64,000 nt of DNA, taken from assembly GCF_008831285.2 (NCBI RefSeq), contig NC_045139.1:15544354-15608353 (forward strand). The letters are read 5' to 3'. The translations under genes were made by a program, and so were the position numbers. How positions within the stretch are numbered: position 1 is the first letter of the stretch; every line of letters starts with the position of its first letter. Under the pieces are notes generated by a model. It saw nothing but the letters and a program-made list of their open reading frames with translations, did no database searches and was not told where the DNA came from. Below, piece after piece: positions 1 to 11,700 of this stretch. The stretch comes from Nymphaea colorata. Lineage: Eukaryota; Streptophyta; Magnoliopsida; Nymphaeales; Nymphaeaceae.

Positions 1-1260
1 TCCCGTGCATGTCCCTGCGGTCACCTCTTCCAAATCAACGTTTACTTCCTGCTCTGTAGTCCAAATTAATTAGGACGTCGACATCAGCAGAAGGTCTGTG
101 CACATCCATGGCCCTGCCTTCACGTGCCTGATTCGGCCGAGAGAGGAAGATGCACAAGATTAGGACAAGCTTTCTTCCAATGGAAAGAAGACTGCCGTCC
201 ATGACGTCACATGATTCTTTAGCAAGTGGGTGATTTGGGACATGGGCTCTTCCATGGTTATCGACATGGCTTGCCAGACCAGCCAACACATCAGCTGACC
301 CATTTCCAGGAGCCACACCAACCAAAAACGCCAAGTGGGCAACCCCATCTTCTTTCCCGATTTCCTTGGCATCACTGCAATTTCCTTCAAATGAATTTAT
401 CCGAGCTTTTCCTTCAAATGAATTTATCCGAGCTTACATTGATTCGGAAGCCTAGAAGCAAAGGAAGGTGGTAATCAGGTAGTAAGTGCAGAAGGCAGAG
501 GGTCTCAACTCTGTTAATTTGTTGCTTGAATTCTTCGGCTAGAGCAAGTCAGGGTTGGTGGTCAGAGCTCAGAGTCATCATCAGAACAATTCATGTTTCA
601 GAAATGAATTCAAGAAAAACCAAGACTTCTACTCTCTTGGGTGTAGCCTGCAGGCCCCAGGTAGTCTAATCCATGTTCAATGCCGACATTCATGTACGTG
701 CATTTCACAGGCCCCATCCAACTCGTTTTTACTCATTATATGCGTGAGTAGTGGGGTTTGTTGATTAATCATTTGGCGCCACTGTTCTTTGCAGGATAAT
801 ATCTGGGTACTACTAAAAACTTTTGGGCACCGTCCATTTCAAAAGATGGACGGTCAGTAGTTCTCTGTTTCTGAACAATGTGTATATTCCAATTGTATGT
901 GTGTCGCTCTTTTTGTTGGGGTGCTAAAGCACGGGAAGATCTGGCCCTTGCACGTTGCCTCTGACTAATCTAGGCATCAATCATTCATCATGGTAGAGCC
1001 AGCCATTGCCGAAGCACATGGCCCTGTCCTCGTCAAAATTTCTTCAACTTGGTAGCCACCTCCCATTTCTGTGACAGAAATGAACACCCATCGCTTTCTG
1101 GAAACCAGGCCATATGAAAGGTACTCGGTATTTATTGCCCCAGCAGAATGCCAGAAACAGCAGGTCTCCATGAACTCTTTCTCAGTTTCTTGGAATTCTT
1201 TTAAGATGTGAGCCACATTCACAGTTTTGGCAGAATAGAGAGAAGAAGAGAGGGCGTGAA
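1..1260. other. Gene-poor left edge
   Basis: I see no supportable gene here. Open frames of 60 to 100 codons exist on both strands but none has a recognisable family signature. One minus-strand frame (334-35) has a short stretch vaguely like a retroelement RNase H tail (GNGSADVLAGLASH), too weak to call. A short palindrome around 835-858 (CCGTCC and GGACGG arms around a TTTCAAAA-type centre) could be a decayed inverted repeat. Confidence 0.4.
384..437. repeat. Tandem 27-bp direct repeat (2 copies)
   Basis: Two adjacent copies of a 27-bp unit beginning CCTTCAAATGAATTTATCCG, at 384-410 and 411-437. They are identical apart from the last bases. This is a recent tandem duplication with no visible function. 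Confidence 0.85.
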
Positions 1261-2442
1261 ATGGCGCTCAGATCTAGCCTTGCCTTGGTGATTTTGCTGC
1301 TCGTTCTGCAGCAACTGGAGTTGTACAAAGGTGGTTAAGATATTCGACTTCTAGGTTTGGATGATAACCTCCTCTACACTAACTGAGTGACTGTTGCAGG
1401 TGAACTGCAGACGGCCGAGGTATATGAAATAGACTATAAAGGGCCTGAAACCCATGCTTTCTTACCTCCTCCAGGCCACTCTCGCTTTGCCCCTTCAACA
1501 GGTTCAATAGTTAGTTAACTGCTTTTGGAATTGCTCGTTGTTTGACATAATAAGAATACTGAAATCATCGATGCATTCTGAGAAGTGACTGCTGTTCATG
1601 CAATCAGTCATGCTTTGGCCAGCTTATGACAGTCCTGAAATTATTGGAAAGTAGTAGACATTGAACGCGGTCGTCAAGCAAAGCAATTATGCTAGGGCTC
1701 AAAAGCACCTAAATTTCAAAGAAAAGGGTGCTTCAGATTTGGTTGCTTTTGAGTTATTGATTGCTATTTTTTTCTGTCACTGCTCATGAAAATATCGTTT
1801 AACTCCGTGCTATCTTTTCTTGAAGGGAACAAAAGCAAGAAGCCAAAAGTGTCGAAGGCTTTGGCCAACGTAAGCTCCCTTGCCCACTATGCATGTTTCA
1901 TCATCTCTGTAGTTACTAGAGTCCTGATGACTGCTCTAAATTAGCCACACAGACCTTGAATCACACAGAACCAGCTTACTTGATAGTCACTACCAAGCCT
2001 CCTTTCATAAGGCCGCTAGTGTTTCCAGTTGACATGCCAAAAAACCGCCATATCTTAGGTCAAAGATGACATTGCTCTCAATGCTGTGTAACAAATCTTC
2101 GCCCACCTAGTGGTCGTGATCTCCTCCCTAGGCCACACCTCGTCGGGGCGTAAGCCTGCTAGTTTAGTAAGATTTTAACTTGTGTCGCCTGATATTGGAG
2201 CCCACTATTTCAATAAGATGACCCCCAAGTTGGCCTGATATAGGGAGCTTGGGCCTGCCCCGCTACCCCCCACTCCCTCAGGGCTTAAGCCCGCTAGTTT
2301 AACCAGATGCAGCTAAAAGTTAGCCTGATATATGCAGCTTGGTGCATTTGGTTTGTGTTTTTTCTTAAGTGTAGATACAAATAGAGACGGAAGATGGTAA
2401 TCGAAAATCCTTCCCTACACATTTCATGCAGTTGTTCAACAC

Positions 2443-2494
<52 letters not shown>

Positions 2495-2496
2495 AT

Positions 2497-2533
<37 letters not shown>

Positions 2534-2685
2534 TTATCTTAGCCGGCCTAGTTCTTTCTTTATGATATAACTTCAGATGCGCTGTTGCTCAAGTCCATAA
2601 AAAAGGGTGCCGTGAGTAGGTTCTTTACTGTTATCACAAGAAATGGTGGTTGATTCTGCAGATGAAACAGGCTGGCGGAAGATGA
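1261..2685 (+). CDS. Putative small secreted peptide precursor with Asp-Tyr motif
   Basis: I do not recognise this gene by name. The ATG at 1261 opens a 23-residue stretch typical of a signal peptide (MALRSSLALVILLLVLQQLE), interrupted after one extra base by a GT donor. Exon 2 begins at 1400 behind TTGCAG and encodes an acidic segment with E-I-D-Y-K-G-P-E-T-H, then F-L-P-P-P-G-H. The preferred model has four exons: 1261-1330, 1400-1501, 1826-1869 and 2662-2685. Phases agree at every junction, giving 79 residues with a basic third exon (NKSKKPKVSKALAN). A two-exon alternative reads through to TAA at 1516-1518 and gives 62 residues. Small size, signal peptide, Asp-Tyr (the context favoured by tyrosylprotein sulfotransferase) and a Pro-rich C-terminal part recall plant sulfated-peptide precursors, but the core does not match the PSY, CLE, GLV/RGF or CIF consensus motifs as I know them. 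The start context (GTGAAATGG) is favourable. Secretion and signalling are inference. Confidence 0.5.
2145..2340. repeat. Three diverged tandem repeats of about 65-70 bp
   Basis: Three successive segments share the pattern GCTAGTTTA (or ACTATTTCA), then a TAAGAT-like box, then GCCTGATAT followed by a GGAGC-like box. The first and third also share the lead-in GGGC-TTAAGCC-GCTAGTTTA. They lie in the predicted last intron of the candidate peptide gene. They may be a decayed minisatellite or part of an old retroelement. Confidence 0.5.
2441..2534. repeat. Compound microsatellite (AC)n(AT)n(AG)n
   Basis: A run of CA repeats (one CGC and one AAA interruption) passes into a short TA run near 2487 and then into AG repeats to about 2534. 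Small open frames across it are artefacts of the repeat. Confidence 0.95.
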
Positions 2686-3552
2686 AGGATTTCAGGTACC
2701 TCACCAGATAGAGCAGACTTGATGATGAAGGGCTGAAGGACTGCATGATAAGTTCATTTACTAATCCTGTTGTGAAGACCCCCCCATAGTAGAAGCACTC
2801 AGTAGAAGTAGAAAAGAAAAGTTTCCTTCTTATGTTATCTCTGTATTTTATGAATTATGTAGTACCAAATGGTGGCAGAATTTCTTCTAAAAACTAAGAG
2901 ATGCACCTGCGAGCAGTCTCATGTCTGTCTCCATTCCTAATTGCACATGCAACATGCCAAACTAAGTTGATCCAGCCAGCTTTTTCAGAAGCACCATGTA
3001 GATAGCGGTAAACAGAAAACTTACAGAGATCTGGAGTCCATGGTTCAAATATTGACTGAACTAGTTCAGCGATGGTGCTTGGTCGACCATACAAGGCCAC
3101 GTAGATAAAAGAACGACATGATAAAATACTCTCATCCAACTCCTGATGATTGGGTAAAATGTTTGGGATACACACCAGTAGGATACATGGACAAGAAGGC
3201 TCGGGTGCACATGCACAAATATGGTTCGCAGAGGGACATGACCCCCCAAACCTTTAGTTCCCAAATCTTAATAGATGCTAAAGAATACTTGACAATCTGA
3301 GGCTTCAAATAACTCATTTAGAAGGAGAAGATGCATATTTGCTATTTGCTACAATTTTTTATCAGTTGATTCTGATTCCCACCCCCAAAAATGCGCTCTC
3401 TAATTGTTTTAGTAATTAGTACAGATAAGCTTCTATACACTAAAACTGAACATGACAAGCTTCTAAATCACCAAAACTGAGCATGCATCAAGACCTTAGT
3501 GTCCGAGTTCTACCATACTGGGATCAATCTACAGTTTGGTTTATCCGGCCAA

Positions 3553-3592
3553 AAAGAAGAAGAAGAAGAAGAAGAAGAAGAAGAAGAAGAAG
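3553..3592. repeat. (GAA)n trinucleotide microsatellite
   Basis: About thirteen perfect AAG/GAA units, about 290 bp past the stop codon of the minus-strand PLAC8-family gene, so possibly in its 3' untranslated region or just beyond. Confidence 0.95.
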
Positions 3593-3883
3593 GTAACACA
3601 CGTGAAAGGTGTCCAGTCCACTTCAATACGTCCACAGGATATCCAAGTAAATCAGTCTTATGTTTACAGAGAAGGGTAAAAAAGGCAGCCACTAAAAAAT
3701 ACAACATTGATATGCACTTGAAAACAAGTTGCAGGTCAACAATACTGACAGCAGTATGGCCTCGTAAGACCTAAAACAATTACGAGTATTTACTCCACAT
3801 TATGGACAACATGATTTACTCGCCATCATACACACAGATAAGTTTAAATTAAAAACATAGATAAATTCATGGGCATATCAGCT

Positions 3884-6800
3884 TCAATTGATCTGCATTC
3901 CACGACCCATCGTTTGTTCTGTTGGAGGAATCATAACCAACACAGAGCGAGTGCTGAAACCAGGATGGGGTAGCCTACGCCGCAACTCTCTTCCCTCCTG
4001 ACAGAGAGAACAGGCATGACAAAAGAAATGGGTAGCAAAGTCACATGCCGACTCACAATTTTCACGCTGTTCCTCATCTTCAATCATGCCTTTGCAACAA
4101 CCACAGGATCTAGTGAACGCTTCACAGCCACCCTGTTCATTTAATGAATGAACTTACAGGTTAGATAAATATTGCTGAAAAAGCATAGTATAGAATCGAT
4201 CTTTGCTTGAATTTATTTCAGATTTGGATCTGAGTTGTGTACAATAGTATTGTATTGGATTTGGATGTAAATTAGGAAAGATCCACGTTTTATCATGCTA
4301 GTGTTGAATGAATCTAGAATGCATTAAACGTGATTTTATTTATACCACAGGCAATTTTTTGTTTCCAACCCACATTCTAATCTATGCTTGACTACCCTAA
4401 TTATAACTCTTAGCATGAATGATGTAGTTGGTAAATGTGTTTGGAACCAGATTTCATTTAATCTGAGATATGTTTTATATTCTTATGCATATTTGGATCA
4501 GTTATTCAATTTTGGATATAAGCATCATATTTCCATGTAATATTTATGCATGAATGTGATTTCTGATGTACATTTGAGATCCATGTTTGAATTATACTAT
4601 CAAATGCATGCTAGTGACCATGTACGGCTCAGGAAGGAGGAATACTTTATAAATGATATTCCAACTGGCAGATCAAGGTGATCTTGACTGCCGTGCATCT
4701 CAAAAGATGGACAGGCTGAACATAGACCATGCCTCCTAATCTAGTGCTTCAAAATATTAGGAAGATGGAGCAACAGAACTTAGTTGAGCATGCAACAAAA
4801 ATTGGGACTTTTTTTCTAAATGATACAAGCACATGGATTGAGCAAAACCAGCAAATTAATGTTCTGCCAATGTTTTCTAGGAAATGGATCAGAGTCGAAT
4901 CAAATCTCAGCATTACCAAACCTGACTTCACCCAGTACTCTAACTTAATTGGATCCTTTGCTTGAACCTAAAGTTCTTAGATGTGGTCATAATTTGAGAC
5001 GAATCATATATACATAGAGCACTAGCATAATATCCACCTTTCTTTTGTGTCTCCTTTGGTTATACGATTTTTCTAATGAAAGTCAAACTTGAATCCAGTT
5101 TAGATGCAAACTTGATACCAGGTTTGGATCAGTAAAATCAAATACAAATTTTTCCTGTTTCAACTTGCAATAGGGCTTCGGCTTTCTAATAATTCCCAGA
5201 AACAGTTTATCATTTACTTTTTTTTTTTTTCAACATGTAGTGTAGGATTGTTACTTCACAGCTTCAATATGAAAATAGATCTGAAAGCATGGACCTCTTG
5301 GAATTCAGGTAAAAGGTGGGTCCCCGTGTGGAATGTCTACATGCTGAAAAATTGCAAGTTCTCGTTTTAGACAATCAGCGTTCACTGGTCATTGAACAGC
5401 AATGATTTCTTGAAGATTCTCAATGCTATATGCATTTACAGCACAAGTATTACTAATCTACAATAAATGTAACAGTTAGAAACATAAAAACTACTCAACA
5501 AGTGACATATACAACAATGATTCAAACAATCTCACACTCCCAGTTTTATCTAGAAAGATGTACCATGTAATATTGACAGAGTACAAGATAAAGAAAAACC
5601 AGTGAAACAAAATGTTACTTGACCAAAAAGTAAATCAATCTGCACATTAATTTACATAAAATTTTATCATTGTTGTTACCATAGATTCATAATGACAGTG
5701 TTTCAAAATAAACTAATAAAGGATTAACACAACATGCCTCAAGGTTGAAGTTCCGTCTGATCGCAGTACGGCTCGGATACGAGAACCAGGGAGCTAAACA
5801 ATTCCAACCAAAGAGAGAGTTCCCCAGCAGGTACAGTCCAGTGTATGGCAAGCAGTGGTTTGCAAATGTACCAGGACCCCCGCCAATCCTCTCAACATTA
5901 CTTCCATACAGCATGCAAGGAGCAAAACTTCCAAGAAGGCCTGATCAAAATGTCAAGACTTGTTAGACGACAAACAATGAAACTAGCTGCAACAACTAAA
6001 TTCCATAAGAATTAAGCAAACCGTGCAAACTGCATACATTATTCTTCTGTGGACTATTATTAAGGAAACCAGCCAGGCACTAGGAATGCAAATAGAATGT
6101 AAAAAAAAAACCATATTCCAAATGTTTGGGGGTAGCTCAAACTCTCAATCAGATTTATTACCATCTTAAGATATCAAGCATCTGGAGTGTCATTTCAGTG
6201 CTTGTGGAGGAACAACTAGGGATGTCAATGGATCAGATTCAGATCAAGCATACCCTTAATCATATCCACTTTTTCGGATATTCATATATTGGATTCAAAT
6301 ACGAATATAGAAAAGTCATATCCAAATCTGGATCCGATTTTTATATTCATATTCATATCCAAATCTGAATATGAATTTTGAACCAGATTTTGCCAATTTT
6401 CAAAATGTAATAGCATTAGATATATGATATTTATCTAAAAATAAATCCGATCCGAATCCAATCGGATATTTGTGTATATCTGAATCCGATCAGATGTCAT
6501 TTCTTAAATTCAAATCTGATTCGATTTCTTAATCGAATAGTAAATTTTTTTTCATATCCGATTTTTTGGAGGTTTAGATGGATATCTTATCCAAATCGGA
6601 TATATGGACATCCCTAGGAACAACAAATGACAAAATACCTGCTTTGATCACAATATGCAAAAAACATTCACTAATACTTGTGACATCTTTCAATACATGG
6701 TAATCAATCAATCTAAGAAACAAAAAGAAAAAAAAAAGTACTAAAAGTACTTTGCATGGCCTGATTGTTGCCACCATTGTCACATAAAATGCATATTATT

Positions 6801-8483
6801 TGAAAAAACATGTATAATACCCAAGAAATAAGTCTTTTTTAGAAAAAATGCCAGGAAATAAAAAACGTAAAAAACGCATATTATACACATTTTTAGCATC
6901 TTTTCGTATTTTCTATTAATTTTTATTTTTTTATGATTTTCATGATTTATTAAATGTTTAACATTTTTTAATTTTTTGCTGAGATTTTCTCAAGATATTC
7001 TCATGATATACAACTTTGCCGTATTATACCTGAGAAATTCCTTACCGTATAATCCCGTACACGATATATGTGACAATGGTTCAAACAATGCTTGACTCAC
7101 CATAGAAGTTACTTGTAACAAGAAAGAAAAAAAAAACCTTCAGGATTGCAGATGGACATGAGGTGAGTATGCTACCAAGTGAAACAAACGAAGGGCATAA
7201 TAGGCCTGGCAAACTGGCAATGCACATTGATCAGCAACCAGGATTAAGTTTGTTCATCAAGAGATCAGAAAGACTGCAAATCATACAATTAGAATTGGCC
7301 TATAGTATTCTAGTAAATTCTTAAACATAATTTAATCATAATCTAGCTACCATGATATCAATAAGCAAAACTGTAAAAGTAGTTTCTTCTTTTGTGTCTG
7401 CCACCATCAAGAATTCAGCACCACTATATGCCAAAGGGAAAACAACCATATAAGTGTACAACCATTCATGTATTTTTCAATCCCTTCCCTCACAATAAAT
7501 ATCCAAATGAGGTGGAAAATCAATAAAATTAACCTTCCATTCCAACCGTCACACAGCAAGCAAAGGTCCACTCAATTGTCTAAGCAGACAAACAAACCTC
7601 AATAGGACAAGCAATTCGCCTCCCTACCAACTTTGAAGAAGTCAACAAGAGCACGAACTTCAGAACCATGGAGAACGTTACATGAGGTCAAATTTGTAGA
7701 ATTACGAACGAAATCCATAGAATCAGTATCCCGCTTCTAGCCAAAGTCCATATCTCTTCAAGCATAAGAGGACTTTGTGACTACTTTTTCCCCATTACAC
7801 AATTCACAAGGTAAAACTCCAGATCAGGTAAGTAGGCTTTCAATCCGAAGAATCCATATAGACATGATCATTCCTTTTTTCCTTTTTACAGATAAGGATA
7901 AAATAAAGTAGAACAAAGATTTTATCGGCAACAAAGCAAAGAGAGCGAAGAACTCCTAAAAGTCCGAGCAGCAAGGCAACAATCCTCGCTGATTCAATAC
8001 AGTAAGGCCACAACCCGCATTCACAGCATAAGGGACTTTAGACTATGTAAACTAACGAAGTTTAGGTTTCAATTTCCACAGGAGTTACCAAATTCTCCGA
8101 CGAGATCAAGTATCTAACCTAACGAAATTCAACTTCCATTTCCACAGAAATTGTCAATTTTTTTGCCAGATCAAGGAGAAGAAGGTCGGAAAGAAAGAGG
8201 AGGAGAAGCAGATCAGGTGAGGAAGACGGGACCACTCACAGACTTCGAGATCGCTGCTGCAAAACTCGTCATTGCGGCCAAGGCATTGGCAGATGGATGA
8301 GTTCCATTGGGATCGGGCAACGGGCTCCCCGACGACGCTGCCGTTCCCCAGCGGGAGGCCATCTGCTGTCCATCCACGAGGGGCAGCATCCTGCCTCTTT
8401 TCCGCTGCCCCCTTCTTCTCTTCTGCCGCGCCTTTCGTCGGCAGCAGAGGACTAGCTTCCTCTCCTCCCACCGGCGCTGCCAT
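3884..8483 (-). CDS. PLAC8-family cysteine-rich membrane protein
   Basis: Three coding exons on the minus strand: 8483-8240, 5940-5738 and 4132-3884, joining in frame to 231 residues. Residues 1-60 are a variable low-complexity head. From about residue 58 the conserved body starts (S-Q-W-N-S-S-I, CLGRNDEFCSSDLEV), then the PLAC8 signature CLLGSFAPCMLYGSNVERI (82-100), a hydrophobic stretch YLLGNSLFGWNCLAPWF, an extra Cys cluster (C-G-C-C), and the C-terminal CSLCQEGRELRRR that ends PLAC8 domains. The overall pattern matches the plant PLAC8 subgroup that includes Arabidopsis AT4G23470, whose members end in a P-P-x-E-Q-T-M-G-R-like tail as here. Biochemical function is not established; other PLAC8 proteins affect organ size or metal transport at membranes, which I do not claim here. 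The exon 2 donor appears to be GC rather than GT (GAG|GCATGT). An in-frame GT alternative nine bases downstream would add Ala-Cys-Cys. Both main introns are long (2.3 and 1.6 kb). Confidence 0.9.
6217..6616. mobile_element. hAT-type MITE with 8-bp target-site duplication
   Basis: A 400-bp AT-rich element in intron 1 of the PLAC8-family gene. It begins TAGGGATGTC and ends GACATCCCTA, a perfect 10-bp terminal inverted repeat with partial match beyond. It is flanked on both sides by the identical octamer GGAACAAC (6209-6216 and 6617-6624). An 8-bp duplication with a TAGGG start is characteristic of hAT elements. The interior is rich in GGATAT and AATCCGAT-like words and has no transposase frame, so it is non-autonomous. 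Confidence 0.9.
6773..7080. mobile_element. MITE with ACCATTGTCACATA termini
   Basis: A 308-bp AT-rich segment bounded by a perfect 14-bp inverted repeat, ACCATTGTCACATA at the left and its complement at the right. It lies 157 bp past the hAT MITE in the same intron. I could not find a convincing target-site duplication, so the superfamily is uncertain. Segments with similar ends lie in two tRNA ligase introns. Confidence 0.75.
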
Positions 8484-8739
8484 CTTCTCGCTCCCCGCTT
8501 CTCTCTCCTCTTCCTCCCCTCCTCCGCTGCCAAAGGAAGGAAAGAGGGCTGTTTCTCGCTGTTGCCGCGTTCCCTCCTTTCCTTTTATCTACGCGGTGAA
8601 GGAGCTCACCGACGACCGCGGCCCCGCCCCCATCTCTTCCGCCCGTCAGCCGTTAGCCTTTTCTTGCGGTATAACCGTAATGCCACAGTATTCCAAAGCC
8701 GTACCTAGAATGTTTACTAATTCAAACTAGGGCACCCGT

Positions 8740-11700
8740 GACAAATTTTTGAGATTCTTACGCAGAAACGTTCGAGGCAGGGGTGAAACTAGGATTGCTT
8801 TTTAAGAGGAACCGAATAATATTCTCAAAGTTTATATATGCAGACCGAATAATATTTTTCAGAATTTCTGTAATAAAATATAAACGTAAATTTTTGGAAA
8901 CACTTTTTTTTTTGGCTTGTTAGTGCTATATATAATATATAACATAAGTTGCATAATCAAGTTGGTGCAAATGATGAGAAAAGGTTATATGTTGACCTTA
9001 AGAGGGAAGAAGGGCAGTAGAACCATAGTGGGGGGCCTTATCGAGGCACCAGGCTGTACCTGATGACGATGAAGAACTAAAGATGTTTCAGCCTTTACTC
9101 GAGCGGTGAGATTTCCTTCCACTTACCATTACCAATTACCAAGGAGATAACAAAAGCTCATGTCAGGAAAAGGGGATTTCACGCTCTCTTCTCTTATGGC
9201 CATAAGACCAAATTGGTCTCACAAATGAGTTCCATAGTTGTTAAATTAGACATGCTTAAGGGCCGGTTTGAAAAGATACCTGGCTTTGGAAGACACTTGG
9301 ATAATCTTTCAAAACAAAGTTTTCCAACATTAGACGACTGAATCCCCGTTTGATTATGTACCAACCCCTTTGGTAATGCCCACTACTTGCATTGTGGATG
9401 ATTGAACCAGACAAGTTGATCAGGGTTGAGTATCTGTTCAAACTTTGAAAGTTTGCTCATTCGAAGCTCAAGCTTCACACAGAGGCCTGGCACTATGGGA
9501 AAGCTGTGGAGCTCATGTCCAGTTAAGTGCCAATGGATCAGATGCAATTCAGGAGTTGCACTCCAAGATGCAGCACTCCGTATATTTAACTAATCCAAAT
9601 TAGTGTACGCATCCCCCCACCTTCGATCAGCACCTCTAGCAGACTGAACACAAAATGGCTGCACACACGCATGCACACACATAAATCGCACCTGTAACAT
9701 ATGTATTTTCATAACACCGTCTGTTGTACACCATCTAAAAATTGTAATCTTGCAAGTAGGCAAGTCTGTTGTGTACAAGAGTTTTAATGTAAACAGGTAA
9801 AATATTGTGGAAAACAATGTTATTCTTGAGCAATAAACCAGTTACTTGTCCACAACAAGAGGCCGCCATCATCAATTATTTAAGTCATCTTCAAGAAACC
9901 GCCCTCCATGATCCGTCAATGTGAGGGATCCATGAAATTGGATAATTTTGTAGCCCCTAACGCAAGCCTGCTACCTGTTGAGAGAAGACAAATCCGTCAC
10001 TTGAAACTTTTCTGATCAACGTAAGAGGTTGAGCAGGAATACTAAATACGGTTCAAATCATGATACAGAGGAAAACTAAGTGCTTGATTGTAGTATATTA
10101 ATATTCCGTAAACAAGAGATTTCAAGCATACGTAAGTTCCATGGGAATTATCCAAGAAAGCTAAACATATTGAAAAAAATAAACAAAACAGAATACAAGT
10201 TTCAGAAAAAAGATGCAGGCACAACAGATCGAGCAGTCATACAAATGTAAAATATCACGAGTGGAAAAGAATGGTGAATGAAGTGGAACAAGAAGGCAAA
10301 GCTCCACAGAAAGATGAGCCGCTTTAATTATATGATGACTAGACACCAACTAACACATAATTAGTTGAACCAACAAAAGGATATCTGAAAGAGCTAGTCT
10401 GATCTTGTACTAAAAATGATTTTGCCAAAATATATTTGTGACAAGGTGTTTCTGCTTTGGCGCAAGTGCTGTTCCCCTTAGTTTAAGAAACGCCATAATG
10501 AGGAATGCATTTGCATTATAAGAAGTTACACCTAGAAGAATGACCTTGCTCAGAGATTCACAGTGAACATCAATGACATATCCAAGCCAGAAGAGACAAG
10601 AACTAGGCAGAATGGTGATGCCAGGAAAACAGAAACCCATTGGAAAGTCCTTTTCGTTGCCAGCATAGACAAGAACTAAAGCCACAAATTCACAGTGAGA
10701 AACATCAACATATCCAAACCAGAGGAGAAGAAAAACTTGGTAGAATGGTGATGGAAGAAAAGCACTGAAACCCATGTAAGAGTCTCTTTTGTGGCTATCC
10801 AGCTCCACAACTAAATCCAGGGCTGCTGCGTCATAACCTCACCAACATGAGAACCAACAGAGCTGTTGCGCCACCTAGCCAACAAGAGAATAAAAGCCAT
10901 CTCCAAAGAGGTCCATCTTGAGTGCTAAAAGCGAATTATAGAGTTGGTCTAAAGAAGAAAGGTCGATTAAAATGACCTTATTAATGGATAGGCATGAGAG
11001 CAACATAATAGGCATTATCCCTTAGCACTATGGTGTCTCCAGCATGATTTCATTACAGCCTACCCTAAATCACAAACTTAGATTTTCTAGGTGCATCCAC
11101 CACAAGAACATAATAAAAGATGACTCCTTTATCAGGATTAAACTTGCAAGTTGCAATAGTTACTAGTAACAACGAACAACTAGAAAAGGTAAAATATGGA
11201 AAAGAAAATTTTAATTAAAAGAAGTTGCATAAACCATCATATATTCTCTCAAATACAAGAAGCAAGAGGAAAAAAAGGAGAGAAATCCATTGATAATTGT
11301 GGTTTCTAAAAAATATGCCTTACACCAGATCAGACAGAGGACAATAACTTGATGATGCATCTCCCAAACTATGTAAGACATGAGAGAATGTCCTTCTTGG
11401 ACATTGAAACTTGTCGAGGAGAAATGAACCTGACCAGACGCGATTTAAATGATGAAACTGGTGAGCGACTTTTTCACAGCAAGTATAGCTTATCCTTGCT
11501 CCACAGTGAGTGCAGCTCATGCAAAGTGAGCTTTTGAGAGGGATCTCCTTGTGTCTAAGACTCTAAACACATGGATTTTCTATTTTGAGCCCCATATTAT
11601 ACCTCCTAATGTACAAGTCCAATTGTAAGTACCAAGGAATGCCAAATCCACTTGTCTGCCGCTGCTTGAGGGCATTTGGTACACACTCAGGGGAATAACT

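Noticed and set aside
35-334. Minus-strand frame with a faint RNase H-like stretch
   Set aside because: Only about a dozen residues look suggestive, with no catalytic residues or neighbouring reverse transcriptase.
977-1222. 81-codon minus-strand frame just upstream of the peptide gene
   Set aside because: It reads like plausible protein, but I find no domain and no flanking exons to extend it.
8272-8730. 152- and 133-codon plus-strand frames
   Set aside because: They are antisense to PLAC8-family exon 1 and its GC-rich leader; no family resemblance.
10410-10808. 132-codon hydrophobic minus-strand frame
   Set aside because: It runs through a diverged tandem duplication and matches no family; the periodic hydrophobic pattern comes from the repeat.
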